Of a DNA stretch of 64,000 nucleotides, positions 33,375 through 41,764 are shown in pieces. Origin of the DNA: Streptomyces sp. GQFP (GTDB lineage Bacteria > Actinomycetota > Actinomycetes > Streptomycetales > Streptomycetaceae). The notes under the pieces are model-generated. The model was not told the DNA's origin. It did no database searches and saw only the letters and a program-made list of their open reading frames with translations. The stretch's first letter is position 1, and the number at the start of each line of letters is the position of its first letter. Made by a program: the position numbers and the translations under genes. The stretch is from the NCBI RefSeq assembly GCF_021545335.1, contig NZ_CP089312.1, positions 992,001 through 1,056,000 on the forward strand, in the 5' to 3' direction.

Positions 33375-34621
33375 CGCGCCACCGCCTCTCCGAGTGCCTG
33401 CTGATGATAGGGGTGGGCGATCGCGAGCAGCGCCCGCGCCCGCTCGCGCGTGGTGAGTCCGTCGAGGCGGGCGACGCCGTGCTCGGTGACGACGACGTCC
33501 ACCATCGACCTGGGGACCGTGACCGTGCCGAGCGACGGCACGATGCGGGAGACCGAGCCGTCGGACGAGGTGGACGGCAGCGCGATGACCCGGAGCCCGC
33601 CCCTGGAGCGCGCCGCCGTGTCGATGTAGTCCAGGCTGCCGCCGGGCCCGGAGATCTGGCGCCCGGCGACGACCTCACTGTTGACGTTGCCGTGCAGGTC
33701 GACCTCGACCGCGGTGTTGACGGAGACGAAGCGCTCGATGTCGCCGAGCCGCCCCGAGTCGTGGGACACCGACGACGGGTACATGCCGATCGACGGATTC
33801 TCGTGACCGAAGGACAACAGCCGCTCGGTGCCCATCATCTCCGGGCTCAGCACGGCGGGCGACGGTACGACCTCGCCGGCGCGCAGTACACCGGCCTCGA
33901 ACAGGTCCACCATCTCGTCGGTCGCCATGCCGACGAAGCGGACGCCGCCGAGGTCGGCGTCCTTGAGGGACCGTACGAGCGTCTCGGGAATGGCGCCGAT
34001 CCCGATCTGCAACGTCGGTTCTGTCGGGAGCAGTTGGAGGACGTGCTCGGCGATCCGGGTGCTCGTCGGACTGGGCTTGGCGGAGCTGTAGTGCGGCAAC
34101 GCGGTCGTCGACTCGACGAGGGAGTCGAACACGGAGATGTGGACGTAGGACTCACCGCAGGTGCGGGGCACGGCGGGATCGACTTCGGCGATCAGGGTGT
34201 CGGCCGTCCGCAGGGCCGCGAGGCCGTAGCCCACCGACGGGCCCAGCGAGGAGTACCCGTGGGCGTCCGGGGGGCTGATCCGCACCAGGGCGGCGCCGGT
34301 CTCCCACCGGCGTAGCAACTTCGCCAGCCGCGATGCCCGCGCGGGTACGTAACCGACGGTGCCGTCGGCCACCAGGCCGCGTACGGGTGCCATGACATGC
34401 CAGGTGCGGTAGGCGAGGTCTCCGTCAACGACGGCCGGGAGGAAGGGGTATTCGCCCAGCAGCAGTCCCGAGCTCAGGGTCCAGTCCCGCCCCGGGGCCA
34501 GTTCGCCGATCTCGGCCAGCAGCGTCGTCGGGGCGCCCATCCCCGGCGCGGAGACGATGTGGGTACCGCGGGCGATCCGGGCCAGGGCATCGCGTGCCGA
34601 GCGGTGCGGCAGCACCATCAT
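33371..34621 (-). CDS. acetyl-CoA hydrolase/transferase family CoA-transferase (4-hydroxybutyrate CoA-transferase-like)
   Basis: 416 residues; ATG 34621 overlaps the SnoaL stop (ATGA), with a second ATG directly after. Family landmarks are [18 protein letters not shown] near the N-terminus, [18 protein letters not shown], and [20 protein letters not shown], then [16 protein letters not shown] and [20 protein letters not shown]. Enzymes of this group move CoA between acetyl-CoA and short carboxylates through a glutamyl-CoA intermediate. Here it could activate an acid released by cleavage, saving ATP. Position between SnoaL and MaoC genes of the nine-gene operon. Confidence 0.9.
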   Translation of the reverse strand: MMVLPHRSARDALARIARGTHIVSAPGMGAPTTLLAEIGELAPGRDWTLSSGLLLGEYPFLPAVVDGDLAYRTWHVMAPVRGLVADGTVGYVPARASRLAKLLRRWETGAALVRISPPDAHGYSSLGPSVGYGLAALRTADTLIAEVDPAVPRTCGESYVHISVFDSLVESTTALPHYSSAKPSPTSTRIAEHVLQLLPTEPTLQIGIGAIPETLVRSLKDADLGGVRFVGMATDEMVDLFEAGVLRAGEVVPSPAVLSPEMMGTERLLSFGHENPSIGMYPSSVSHDSGRLGDIERFVSVNTAVEVDLHGNVNSEVVAGRQISGPGGSLDYIDTAARSRGGLRVIALPSTSSDGSVSRIVPSLGTVTVPRSMVDVVVTEHGVARLDGLTTRERARALLAIAHPYHQQALGEAVAR

Positions 34622-35097
34622 TCCGACCCGGTGGCAGCGGCGGCAGCCCTGGCACTGGCAGTAGCTGTGGCGATGGCGTCGTGGGAGAAGACCTCGTCGA
34701 AGCCCGCCTGGTCGTACTGGAACTCGTCCACCTCGACGATGCGACCCTCGCGGAACCGGTAGACCAGGCATTCCTTCATCCGGACGGTCCTCTCGCCGAC
34801 GACGACCACGCCGTACTGGTAGACGATGGCCCGCTCCGGGCTGGTGGCGATGTCGATGACCTCGAACCGCGCCGGCACGGCGAGGACGCGCTTGAGCGTG
34901 CCGAAGAGTCCCATGACCTCGGGAAGACCGACTCTCTCTCCGGCAAGGCCGTTGTGGCCGGGGACGCGCCAGACACACGTGGGATCGAGGAGTTCCTCGA
35001 CGGTCGTCCGGTCCTGGGACGAGAAGGCCGCCATGAGACGCCGTACCGCGACGGCGTGCGGGTGTTCCTCGGGTGGGTTCGCGGCTCGGTCCGTCAT
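34618..35097 (-). CDS. SnoaL/NTF2-like protein
   Basis: 159 residues, GAGGAGAAGG upstream of the ATG. The alpha+beta cone fold is suggested by AVRRLMAAFSSQDRTTVEEL, WRVPGHNGLAGERVG and VYRFREGRIVEVDEFQYDQ. The last 20 residues are an Ala/Thr-rich tail (ATATASARAAAAATGS). Relatives include delta5-3-ketosteroid isomerase, SnoaL cyclase and limonene-epoxide hydrolase, so an isomerase or hydrolase role on an alicyclic intermediate is possible. A second SnoaL gene is at 48854-49297, also beside P450 genes. Confidence 0.85.
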   Translation of the reverse strand: MTDRAANPPEEHPHAVAVRRLMAAFSSQDRTTVEELLDPTCVWRVPGHNGLAGERVGLPEVMGLFGTLKRVLAVPARFEVIDIATSPERAIVYQYGVVVVGERTVRMKECLVYRFREGRIVEVDEFQYDQAGFDEVFSHDAIATATASARAAAAATGSE

Positions 35098-35110
35098 GTG
35101 TGCCTTCTCC

Positions 35111-35536
35111 TCACGATTCGAATGGCGCGTCGAGGGTGACGTCCGCCCTGCCGGTGAGCACCACGCGACCGTCCTGATCGGTGGTCCGCAGAGCCAGCCG
35201 TACGAGCGTCAGCGCGCCGGCGGTCTCCGTCGCCTCGACGGTCGCCGTGCTGACGAGCCGGTCCCCCGGCCGGACCGGCGCGGTGAACCGGGCGCCCAGG
35301 GACCGGAGGGCCTCGGTGCCGAACCAGCCGGTGACGACACGGCTGCTGACGGCCATCGTCATCATTCCGTGCGCCATGACCCCGGGACGGCCCGCCGCCC
35401 GCGCCGCCGGCTCGTCGGTGTGCAGGAGGCTGAAGTCGCCGGAGGCGCCCGCGTACTGGACGATCTGAGTGCGCGTCAGCTCCTCGCACACCACGAGCTC
35501 GCGCGACTCACCGACCTTCGGCGGCGCCGTACTCAC
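35111..35536 (-). CDS. MaoC-family enoyl-CoA hydratase (catalytic-type, ChsH1-like)
   Basis: 141 residues from GTG 35536, GTGA-coupled to the partner gene 35533-35946. The active-site motif YAGASGDFSLLHTDEPAA (Asp and His intact) and MAHGMMTMAVSSRVVTGWFG match the catalytic half of heteromeric MaoC hydratases. Together with the DUF35 and cysteine-less thiolase genes just upstream, the order recalls the ChsH1, ChsH2 and Ltp2 set that hydrates and cleaves the steroid C17 side chain in Mycobacterium and Rhodococcus. The resemblance is to domain arrangement and not proof of a steroid substrate. Confidence 0.88.
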   Translation of the reverse strand: MSTAPPKVGESRELVVCEELTRTQIVQYAGASGDFSLLHTDEPAARAAGRPGVMAHGMMTMAVSSRVVTGWFGTEALRSLGARFTAPVRPGDRLVSTATVEATETAGALTLVRLALRTTDQDGRVVLTGRADVTLDAPFES

Positions 35537-35946
35537 GACGGCTCCTGACGGATCGTCACCAGTACCATCCGCGAGCGGACCACGACGGATCCGGTGTCGT
35601 CCCGGAGTTCCTTGACCAGCTCCGTGAACGTCAGCGTGCCGCCCTGCCCGCTCTGCTTGGTCCAGGTCCTGCCGGGCGTCTCCGCCACGTGCAGGACGTC
35701 CCCGACCCGTACCGGCGCCAGGTACTCGAAGTGCTGCTCGGCGTGGAGAACCGTGGCGCCCTCGTCGGCAGTCGCCGCCGCGAGCGCGCCGGTCGGACGC
35801 AGGTCGCGCATGTGCTCGGGATCGTGCTGCACCGTCGTGGCGGTGAACGTCGGCGGCACGAGGTCACCGGGGCCGGGCGGCGGTTCCCCGACGGCTCGGG
35901 CGAAGGCGAGGACGTGGCCCTCCTCCACCGGGAAGCGCAGCGCCAC
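35533..35946 (-). CDS. MaoC-like (FAS1-type) subunit, equivalent to the N-terminal part of ChsH2
   Basis: 137 residues from GTG 35946. LRFPVEEGHVLAFARAVGE, LVPPTFTATTVQHDPEH and LHAEQHFEYLAPVRVGDVLH match the non-catalytic MaoC half; no GDxNPLH. In ChsH2 of steroid degraders this domain is fused to a DUF35 domain; here the DUF35 is a separate protein encoded 5 bp upstream (35952-36398). It should pair with the 35111-35536 protein to form a heteromeric hydratase. It is shorter than its paralogue at 5702-6184, lacking the Pro/Gly insertion. Confidence 0.87.
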   Translation of the reverse strand: MALRFPVEEGHVLAFARAVGEPPPGPGDLVPPTFTATTVQHDPEHMRDLRPTGALAAATADEGATVLHAEQHFEYLAPVRVGDVLHVAETPGRTWTKQSGQGGTLTFTELVKELRDDTGSVVVRSRMVLVTIRQEPS

Positions 35947-35951
35947 CGCCG

Positions 35952-36398
35952 TCAGCCGTTCTGCGCCGGGACGGGCCGGAAGCGCGGCAGGGCGGTGCCC
36001 TCGCCGGTGTCGTGGAAGACGACCTCGACCCGTTGGCCGATGGCCAGTTCGGACGGGTCGGCCTCGACGATGTTCGTCATCATCTTCGGGCCCTCGTCGA
36101 GCTCGACGAGGGCGAGCACATAGGGACCGCAGTCCTTGTAGTCGAGGATTCCGCGGGTGGTCAGCGTGAAGCTGTAGAGGGTGCCGCGGCCGGTGGCCTC
36201 GACCGTCTCCAGCCGGGTGCTGTGGCAGTGCGGGCAGAGGAAGCGCGGGTACCAGATCGCCGACGCGCAGTCCTGGCAGTGCTGCAGGAGCAGTTCACCG
36301 CGTGCCGTGCCCGCCCAGAAGGCGGCGGTTTCGGGGTGCACCTCGGGCGCGGGCGCCGGCAGCGGGCCGTAGGCCCTGGAGGCGGGGGTGGTGGTCAT
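35952..36398 (-). CDS. DUF35 zinc-ribbon/OB-fold protein (aldolase or thiolase partner)
   Basis: 148 residues, ATG 36398 overlapping the thiolase stop (ATGA). A zinc knuckle CQDCASAIWYPRFLCPHC (about residues 40-57) is followed by an OB-fold (GTLYSFTLTTRGILDYKDCG, YVLALVELDEGPKMMTNIVE). DUF35 proteins bind thiolase-fold enzymes; in the Ltp2-ChsH2 complex this domain is needed for aldolase activity. Its gene directly follows the cysteine-less thiolase, as expected for a complex partner. A second DUF35 is fused to the HMG-CoA-synthase-like protein at 11991-13424. Confidence 0.92.
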   Translation of the reverse strand: MTTTPASRAYGPLPAPAPEVHPETAAFWAGTARGELLLQHCQDCASAIWYPRFLCPHCHSTRLETVEATGRGTLYSFTLTTRGILDYKDCGPYVLALVELDEGPKMMTNIVEADPSELAIGQRVEVVFHDTGEGTALPRFRPVPAQNG

Positions 36399-37561
36399 GC
36401 GTCCTCCCTGCCGAGGATGACGGTCGCGTTGCCCATACGGGTGGACAGCCAGCCGCCGGTGCCGTGTGCCAGGGCGAGTTCGCAGTCGGGGACCTGTACC
36501 GCAGGGTGGGCCTCGCCGCGGAGCTGGCGTACCGCCTCGATCATCTTGGTCATGCCGCCCCGGTTCGCGGGGTGGTTGTTGCACAGCGACCCGCCGTCGC
36601 TGTTGAACGGCAGCCTGCCGTACGGCGCTTGCAGCGCACCGTCCAGGACGAACCTGCCGCCCTCGCCCTTCTCGCAGAACCCCAGGTCCTCGAGGGCCAG
36701 CAGCACGGTGATGGTGAACGAGTCGTAGATGCCGACGTAGTCGATGTCGCCGCGGCCGACTCCCGCCTCGGCGAAGGCGTCGCGGCCCGACCGGACGGCG
36801 CCAGTGACGGTGATGTCCTGCCGGCCGCCCCTGGTGTGCTCGATGGCCTCGCCGTGGCCGAGCACGGCGACGCAGTCCCGGTCGAGGCTCCTGGCGATGT
36901 CGGCGTTGACGAGCACGAGCGCGCCGCCGCCGTCGGTGACGACGCAGCAGTCCAGTCGGTGCAGCGGGCTGCTCACGACCGGGCTGCCCACGACGTCCTC
37001 GACGGTGACGACCTTGCGCAGCATTGCGTTCTCGTTGTGCTGCGCGTGGACCGAGGCGGCGACCTTGATCTGCGCCAACTGCTCGGCGGTGGTGCCGTAC
37101 TGGTACATGTGGCGGGCGGCGGCGAGCGCGTACACCGCGCTGACGTTCATGCCGAAGACCGGCTCGAAGGCCGCCTCGGGCGGCGCTCCCATGAGCTGCC
37201 CGGGGGCCCGCAGCGAGGTCGTACGGGGCCGTCCGCCCAGCGTGACGAGGGCGACGTCGCACTTTCCGGCCGCGATGGCGGCGGCCGCGTGGCCGACATG
37301 GGAGAGGTACACCGATCCGCCCATGTCGGAGGAGTCCATGTACCGCACGTTCAGGCCGAGGTAGTCGGCCATGGCGAGCCCGCCGAGTCCGGGGGCGTCG
37401 CCGCCGGAGAAGTAGCCGTCGACGTCGGACAGGGTCAGACCGGCGTCGGCGAGCGCTCCGAGCGCCACTTCGGCGTGGATCTGGGGGATGGAGGTGTCGG
37501 GGAGTTCGCGTCCCGGGTGCTCGTAGGCCCCGGCTATGAGGGCTTTGCCCTTGATGCTCAC
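36395..37561 (-). CDS. cysteine-less thiolase-fold protein, Ltp2-like aldolase candidate
   Basis: 388 residues. The thiolase fold is recognisable (GVGRGDIDYVGIYDSFTITV, LPFNSDGGSLCNNHPANRGG), but the first nucleophilic Cys region reads MDSSDMGGSVYLSHVGHAAA, with no Cys. Ltp2, the steroid retro-aldolase, likewise lacks the thiolase cysteines and works with a DUF35 partner, and here a DUF35 gene follows by ATGA. Predicted reaction: retro-aldol cleavage of a hydroxyacyl-CoA made by the adjacent MaoC pair, giving a ketone or aldehyde plus acetyl- or propionyl-CoA. Contrast the intact thiolase at 13424-14629. Second gene of the nine-gene leftward operon. Confidence 0.88.
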   Translation of the reverse strand: MSIKGKALIAGAYEHPGRELPDTSIPQIHAEVALGALADAGLTLSDVDGYFSGGDAPGLGGLAMADYLGLNVRYMDSSDMGGSVYLSHVGHAAAAIAAGKCDVALVTLGGRPRTTSLRAPGQLMGAPPEAAFEPVFGMNVSAVYALAAARHMYQYGTTAEQLAQIKVAASVHAQHNENAMLRKVVTVEDVVGSPVVSSPLHRLDCCVVTDGGGALVLVNADIARSLDRDCVAVLGHGEAIEHTRGGRQDITVTGAVRSGRDAFAEAGVGRGDIDYVGIYDSFTITVLLALEDLGFCEKGEGGRFVLDGALQAPYGRLPFNSDGGSLCNNHPANRGGMTKMIEAVRQLRGEAHPAVQVPDCELALAHGTGGWLSTRMGNATVILGREDA

Positions 37562-37571
37562 GAGTGCCGCC

Positions 37572-38468
37572 TCAGACGAACGGGTTCGGGGGTGCCGCGT
37601 CGGTGAACGGGCGGAACGCGGTCTCCAGTTGCTTGCCGATCGTCGACAGGTCCCAGGCGTCGTCTTTCGCCCTGATCGTGGTCAGGGGCTGTGGGTCGCT
37701 GTAGAGCGACACTTCGAAGCCGCGGGCGTGGAGGACGTGCCCGTTGCACCATCCGGAGTCCTCGGAGGCGAGCCAGGCGGCGACGGGGGCGATGTTGTCG
37801 GGCGAGAGTTCGTTCGCGGCCAGGCCGTCGACGCCCGACACCTTGGCGGTGTCGGTCATCCTGGTGGCGGCCGCCGGCGAGATGGCGTTCGTGGTGACGC
37901 CGTACTTCCTGAGCGCCACGGCGCAGGAGTAGGTGAGGCCGACGATCCCCATCTTCGCGGCGGAGTAGTTGGGTTGGCCGGGCGCGCCGTGGAGTCCCGC
38001 GCGCGAGGTGTAGTTGATGACGCGGTGCTGGGCGTCTGCGTTGCCGAGACGCCGCCAGTAGGCCGCCGCGGGCTTGATGGTGTTGTAGTGGCCCTTGAGG
38101 TGGACGCGGATCACCGCGTCCCACTCCTCCTCGGCCATGTTGAAGATCATTCGGTCCCGCAGGATGCCCGCCACGTTCACCAGGACGTCGAGCTTTCCGT
38201 ACGCCTTGACGGTGGACTCCACGAGGTCACGGGCCGCCTCGTGGTCGGACACGTCGGCGCCGTTGTGCATCGCCGTGCCGCCCGCGGCCTCTATCTCACG
38301 GACGAGGTCCTGGCCGGGACTGCCGTCGTTCTCCAGGCCGTTCAGTGACGCGCCAATGTCGTTGACCACCACTGCGGCGCCTTCGCGGGCGTAGAGCCTG
38401 GCGACCGCCCCGCCGATGCCGCGGCCGGCCCCCGTGATGATGGCCACGCGTCCGTCGAGAGTTCCCAT
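37572..38468 (-). CDS. SDR-family dehydrogenase, MFE-2-like
   Basis: 298 residues from ATG 38468 (GGAGGTAAG upstream), first gene of the nine-gene operon. TGAGRGIGGAVARLYAREGA, VVVNDIGAS, VAGIL, NYTSRAGLHG and NYSAAKMG give a complete SDR active site, though the usual NNAG is NVAG. Length and the insert ASLNGLENDGSPGQDLVREI resemble MFE-2/HSD17B4 3-hydroxyacyl-CoA dehydrogenases. It would oxidise the R-3-hydroxyacyl-CoA formed by a MaoC hydratase. The 10-bp gap to the thiolase gene argues for cotranscription. Confidence 0.92.
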   Translation of the reverse strand: MGTLDGRVAIITGAGRGIGGAVARLYAREGAAVVVNDIGASLNGLENDGSPGQDLVREIEAAGGTAMHNGADVSDHEAARDLVESTVKAYGKLDVLVNVAGILRDRMIFNMAEEEWDAVIRVHLKGHYNTIKPAAAYWRRLGNADAQHRVINYTSRAGLHGAPGQPNYSAAKMGIVGLTYSCAVALRKYGVTTNAISPAAATRMTDTAKVSGVDGLAANELSPDNIAPVAAWLASEDSGWCNGHVLHARGFEVSLYSDPQPLTTIRAKDDAWDLSTIGKQLETAFRPFTDAAPPNPFV

Positions 38469-38501
38469 GCGCTGCTTACCTCCGATGGGTGGCATCTGCC
38501 G

Positions 38502-38530
38502 AATCTAACACTGGTTAGGTACGCTCACAA
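38502..38530 (-). promoter_or_regulatory. promoter of the nine-gene operon with a shared-motif copy
   Basis: Minus strand: -35 TTGTGA (38530-38525), 17-base spacer, -10 TAGATT (38507-38502), then 34 bases to the SDR start codon at 38468. The -35 includes the TGA stop of the neighbouring dikinase gene. AATCTAACACTGGTTAG (38502-38518) on the plus strand is a motif copy and holds the inverted repeat CTAAC-ACTG-GTTAG (38505-38518), the clearest dyad among all copies. Confidence 0.65.
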
Positions 38531-40183
38531 GGTTCGTGGACGCGCATCGGGCCCCTCGTCTCCGTCCGGTCGGCCGACGGCACGGCTGAGGATGTCGACC
38601 CGGCCGGCGGCCCCGTCGACCCGGACGACATCTCCGGTGCTCAGCCGCCTGGAACCCGCCTTGGTGTTGACCACACACGGGATGCCCAACTCCCGGGCGA
38701 CGATGGCGGCGTGGCTGAGTACTCCGCCGATGTCGACCACCAGCGCCTTCGAGATGAACATGATCGAGGCCCAGCTCGGGTCGGTCGTCGGCGCGACGAG
38801 GATCTCGCCGGGCCGCACGTCGGCGTCGTCGGGGTCGGTCACGACACGGACCGGGCCCTCGACCGTGCCGGGGGCGGCCCCCACGCCCTCGATCAGGTTA
38901 CCCTCGCCCCGCTCGTCGCCCACCGTCCGCGGCGTCGCCACGGGCTGTCCGAGCCACGCCGCGGGAACCTCCAACGTCGCGTAGTGGGCGTGCCGTTCGC
39001 GGCGGCGGGCGACCAGGTCGCGGGCGTCCCGGGGCGGGGACACGAGTTCCTCGGAGGTGAGGAAGAAGACGTCCTCGGAGTCGTCGAGCACGTCCTCGTC
39101 CGCCAGGCACTCACCGATGCGGCGGGCCGAAGCGCGGGCCATGTCCAAGGACTGGAGGAACGCGGCCTTACCGACACCGCGGAGCGGGATGACGTACTTG
39201 GCCAGCCTCATGACGAGGCGGGCACCCGGCCGCCCGCGGGCCGGCAGCGACGCGAGCAGCGCGGCCTCCAGCGCCTCGCGCTCCCTGCGCTGGGACTCCT
39301 CCCCCAGGGCCGGATCGGCCTCGTCGCCCAGCGCCTTGTATCCGTCGAGGAGTCCACGGAGCGCGGTGTCGTCCTCGCGCCACACCCGGCCGGAGATCTC
39401 GCCCTCGCGCGGCCCGTGGTAACCATGCCTGCGCACCACCTCCTCGATCGGGATCCGGCCCCGGGAGGCGGCCCACATATCGGTCACGATCGCGCTCTCG
39501 GCGTGGGCGCCGTAGCCGCTCATGAACGACGTCACATCACCGACGCCCGAGCGCTCGACGAGCTGCGTGAGCTGGTCGTAGACCGGTTGGACCGCACACA
39601 GGACGTGGGTGCCCTGGACGGTGACGTTGTGGTCGAAGCGCCGGGCGGCGTCGAGATACTGGCGGGTGGCCCCGGCCCTCGACAGGGTGCCCGTCCTGCC
39701 GACGCACCCGATCCACCAGCGTTCGGTCAGCTCGTTCGCCTTCCTCACCTTCCGGCCGATCGTGGCGAAGCTGTAGGGGAAGCGGAAGGCGATGACGGGA
39801 TAGCGCCGACGGCTGTGGACGCTGCTGAGTTCGTCGGGCATGGCACCCACCACCTGCTCGGCGACGGCGGCGCCCGTCGTGCCGGGGAGCCTGTCCCCGA
39901 TGCCGACCAGGAAATCGACCCGCCCCGCGACCCGACCGTAGAAGACGTTGCACACCCGGTCCAGAGGATCGTCGGGGAAGCGGCTCTCCCGCCGGGTCAG
40001 CGCGCCCATGCTCGCGAAGGCGGCCCTGGTGGCGCGTTCGGCGGTGGGACCCCAGAGCGACCACCCGAGGGGAGTCATCACGCCGGGCATGGCCTCCCCG
40101 AAGTTCGAGGTGCTCCAGTACGCCGAGGGGTCACTCGCACTGTGCAGCGGATCCCAGCCCTCGACAGTCGGTTCCACGGTCAT
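38525..40183 (-). CDS. PEP-utilising protein: substrate-type domain plus phosphohistidine swivel domain, no ATP-grasp
   Basis: 552 residues from ATG 40183 (AGGGGA upstream). The N-terminal 440 residues (WSTSNFGEAMPGVMTPLGWS, VCNVFYGRVAGRVDFLVGIG, DVFFLTSEELVSPPRD) resemble the acceptor-binding middle domain of rifampin phosphotransferase; residues about 450-535 are the mobile domain, with the phospho-acceptor His near residue 491 in IGGVLSHAAIVARELGIP. The ATP-grasp domain of the full-length enzymes is missing. The gene upstream (40280-41764) has just that part. Together they look like a two-subunit ATP-dependent phosphotransferase comparable in principle to phenylphosphate synthase. Acceptor unknown. 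Confidence 0.85.
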   Translation of the reverse strand: MTVEPTVEGWDPLHSASDPSAYWSTSNFGEAMPGVMTPLGWSLWGPTAERATRAAFASMGALTRRESRFPDDPLDRVCNVFYGRVAGRVDFLVGIGDRLPGTTGAAVAEQVVGAMPDELSSVHSRRRYPVIAFRFPYSFATIGRKVRKANELTERWWIGCVGRTGTLSRAGATRQYLDAARRFDHNVTVQGTHVLCAVQPVYDQLTQLVERSGVGDVTSFMSGYGAHAESAIVTDMWAASRGRIPIEEVVRRHGYHGPREGEISGRVWREDDTALRGLLDGYKALGDEADPALGEESQRREREALEAALLASLPARGRPGARLVMRLAKYVIPLRGVGKAAFLQSLDMARASARRIGECLADEDVLDDSEDVFFLTSEELVSPPRDARDLVARRRERHAHYATLEVPAAWLGQPVATPRTVGDERGEGNLIEGVGAAPGTVEGPVRVVTDPDDADVRPGEILVAPTTDPSWASIMFISKALVVDIGGVLSHAAIVARELGIPCVVNTKAGSRRLSTGDVVRVDGAAGRVDILSRAVGRPDGDEGPDARPRTL

Positions 40184-40279
40184 GTGCGTTCCCCTCATTA
40201 CGTCTCACGGGGCCCGTCGGTACGGGTGCCTGATGCGCGCCCCCGCCAGGGGCAGGAAGACCTTGTCGGTCAACGTCGG

Positions 40280-41764
40280 TCAACGCGGCTGTGCGTGATG
40301 TGCCGACCGCACCCCCGGCAGCGGGGCGGCCAGGGCGGCGGGTAACTCGGCGAGGTCGCCGATGCCGAGCCAGCCGGCGATCTCCCGCAGGTCGGCGTCG
40401 TCCGGCGAGGCGGCGGGCACGAGGGGCAGCGGTCCGGCGTAGACGATTCCGGCGCCGCCGTCGACGGTCACCTGACGGCCCGCCAGGCCTGTCAGGCTTC
40501 CCGCCCCGCAGCCGACCACGCAGGGGCGTCCCAGTTCCCGGCTCACCACGGCGGCGTGTGACGTCGATCCGCCCAGTTCCGTGACGACGGCGGTCGCCGC
40601 GACCATGCCGTGCACATCGTCCGGGTCGGTCGTCACGGTGGCGAGGACGACATCCTCGCCCTCCTCGGCCCGCTCCTCGGCCTCGTCCGCCGAGGGCGCG
40701 ACGGTGCCCGTACCCACACCGGGGCAGGCGGGTTCCCCGCGGGCGAGCACGGTCGCCGTGGCCGCGGCGGCGGGGTCGACCCGGGGGCGCAGGACAGCCG
40801 CGACATCGTCCGCCGAGACGCGGGACAGTGCCTGCCCGGTGGTCAGCAGCCGCTCCCGGACCATGGCGGCGGCGATCCGCACGCAGGCCTCCGGGGAGCG
40901 CTTGGCGGCCCTCGTCTGAAGCAGCCACAGGCGCCCGGACTCGACCGTGAACTCGATGTCCTGCACGTCCCGGGCCTCACGCTCCAGACGACGCGCCGCG
41001 TCGAGGAGCCTCGCGTGGATCTGCGGCAGCGACTCGGCGAGGGCGTCGAGGGGTTGCGGGGTGACGCGGCCGGACACCACGTCCTCGCCCTGGGCCCGCG
41101 GCAGCCACTCGCCGTGGGGTGCCGCCGCCCCGGTGAGCGGGTTGCGCGTGAACAGCACCCCCGTACCTGATCGTTCGTCCGCGTTGCCGAACACCATGGC
41201 CTGTACGGTCACGGCCGTACCGCCGTCGTCCGCCAGCCCGTGATGCCCGCGGTACGCCACGGCGCGCGGTGCCGTCCAGGAGCGGAAGACCGCGGTCACG
41301 GCGGCGACCAGCTGGTCCCAGGGGTCGTCCGGGGGCGCGACGCCGACCACCTTGGCGAACTGGTGGGCGAAGCGGCCGGCCACGTCCTCGGCCAGGCCGT
41401 CGCCCCGTTCGGCGGCGAGTGCCCGCAGTGCCGGGGCCGTGGCCCCCACGTTGAGCACGGTGTCCATCATCCCCGGCATGCTGCGGGCGGCGCCCGAGCG
41501 CACGGAGACGAACAGCGGTCGGCTGCCGCCGCCGAAGCTCCGCCCGAGTTCCTCTTCCAGCCGGCGGACACCCCGGCGCAACGCGTCCGCCGCGGCCTCG
41601 GGCAGAGCACCGTCAAACAGGGTCCGCCGGCACGCGTCGGTGCCGAGGGTGAACGCCGGGGGCACCGGCATGCCCAGCCGCCTCAGATCGTTGACCGCCC
41701 AGGCCTTGCCGCCGACGAGCGCACGGTCCAGGGCCACGGTCCCGTCGAGCGGGATCGGGTCCAC
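40280..41764 (-). CDS. truncated pyruvate-phosphate-dikinase-like protein: ATP-grasp plus phosphohistidine domain
   Basis: 494 residues from a GTG at 41764 sharing a base with the preceding TAG; GGGGAGGG upstream. The PPDK ATP-grasp domain is clear: GGKAWAVNDLRRLGMPVPPA, VSVRSGAARSMPGMMDTVLN, GVLFTRNPLTGA, GEWLPRAQGEDVVSG and DIEFTVESGRLWLLQTRAAK. The swivel domain has its His near residue 403 (TELGGSTSHAAVVSRELG). The PEP/pyruvate TIM barrel (normally 350 more residues) is absent. Mycobacterium tuberculosis PpdK (Rv1127c, about 490 aa) has, as I recall, the same truncation. It probably phosphorylates its own His, then an acceptor bound by the protein encoded at 38525-40183. Cotranscribed with a P450. 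Confidence 0.9.
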   Translation of the reverse strand: MDPIPLDGTVALDRALVGGKAWAVNDLRRLGMPVPPAFTLGTDACRRTLFDGALPEAAADALRRGVRRLEEELGRSFGGGSRPLFVSVRSGAARSMPGMMDTVLNVGATAPALRALAAERGDGLAEDVAGRFAHQFAKVVGVAPPDDPWDQLVAAVTAVFRSWTAPRAVAYRGHHGLADDGGTAVTVQAMVFGNADERSGTGVLFTRNPLTGAAAPHGEWLPRAQGEDVVSGRVTPQPLDALAESLPQIHARLLDAARRLEREARDVQDIEFTVESGRLWLLQTRAAKRSPEACVRIAAAMVRERLLTTGQALSRVSADDVAAVLRPRVDPAAAATATVLARGEPACPGVGTGTVAPSADEAEERAEEGEDVVLATVTTDPDDVHGMVAATAVVTELGGSTSHAAVVSRELGRPCVVGCGAGSLTGLAGRQVTVDGGAGIVYAGPLPLVPAASPDDADLREIAGWLGIGDLAELPAALAAPLPGVRSAHHAQPR

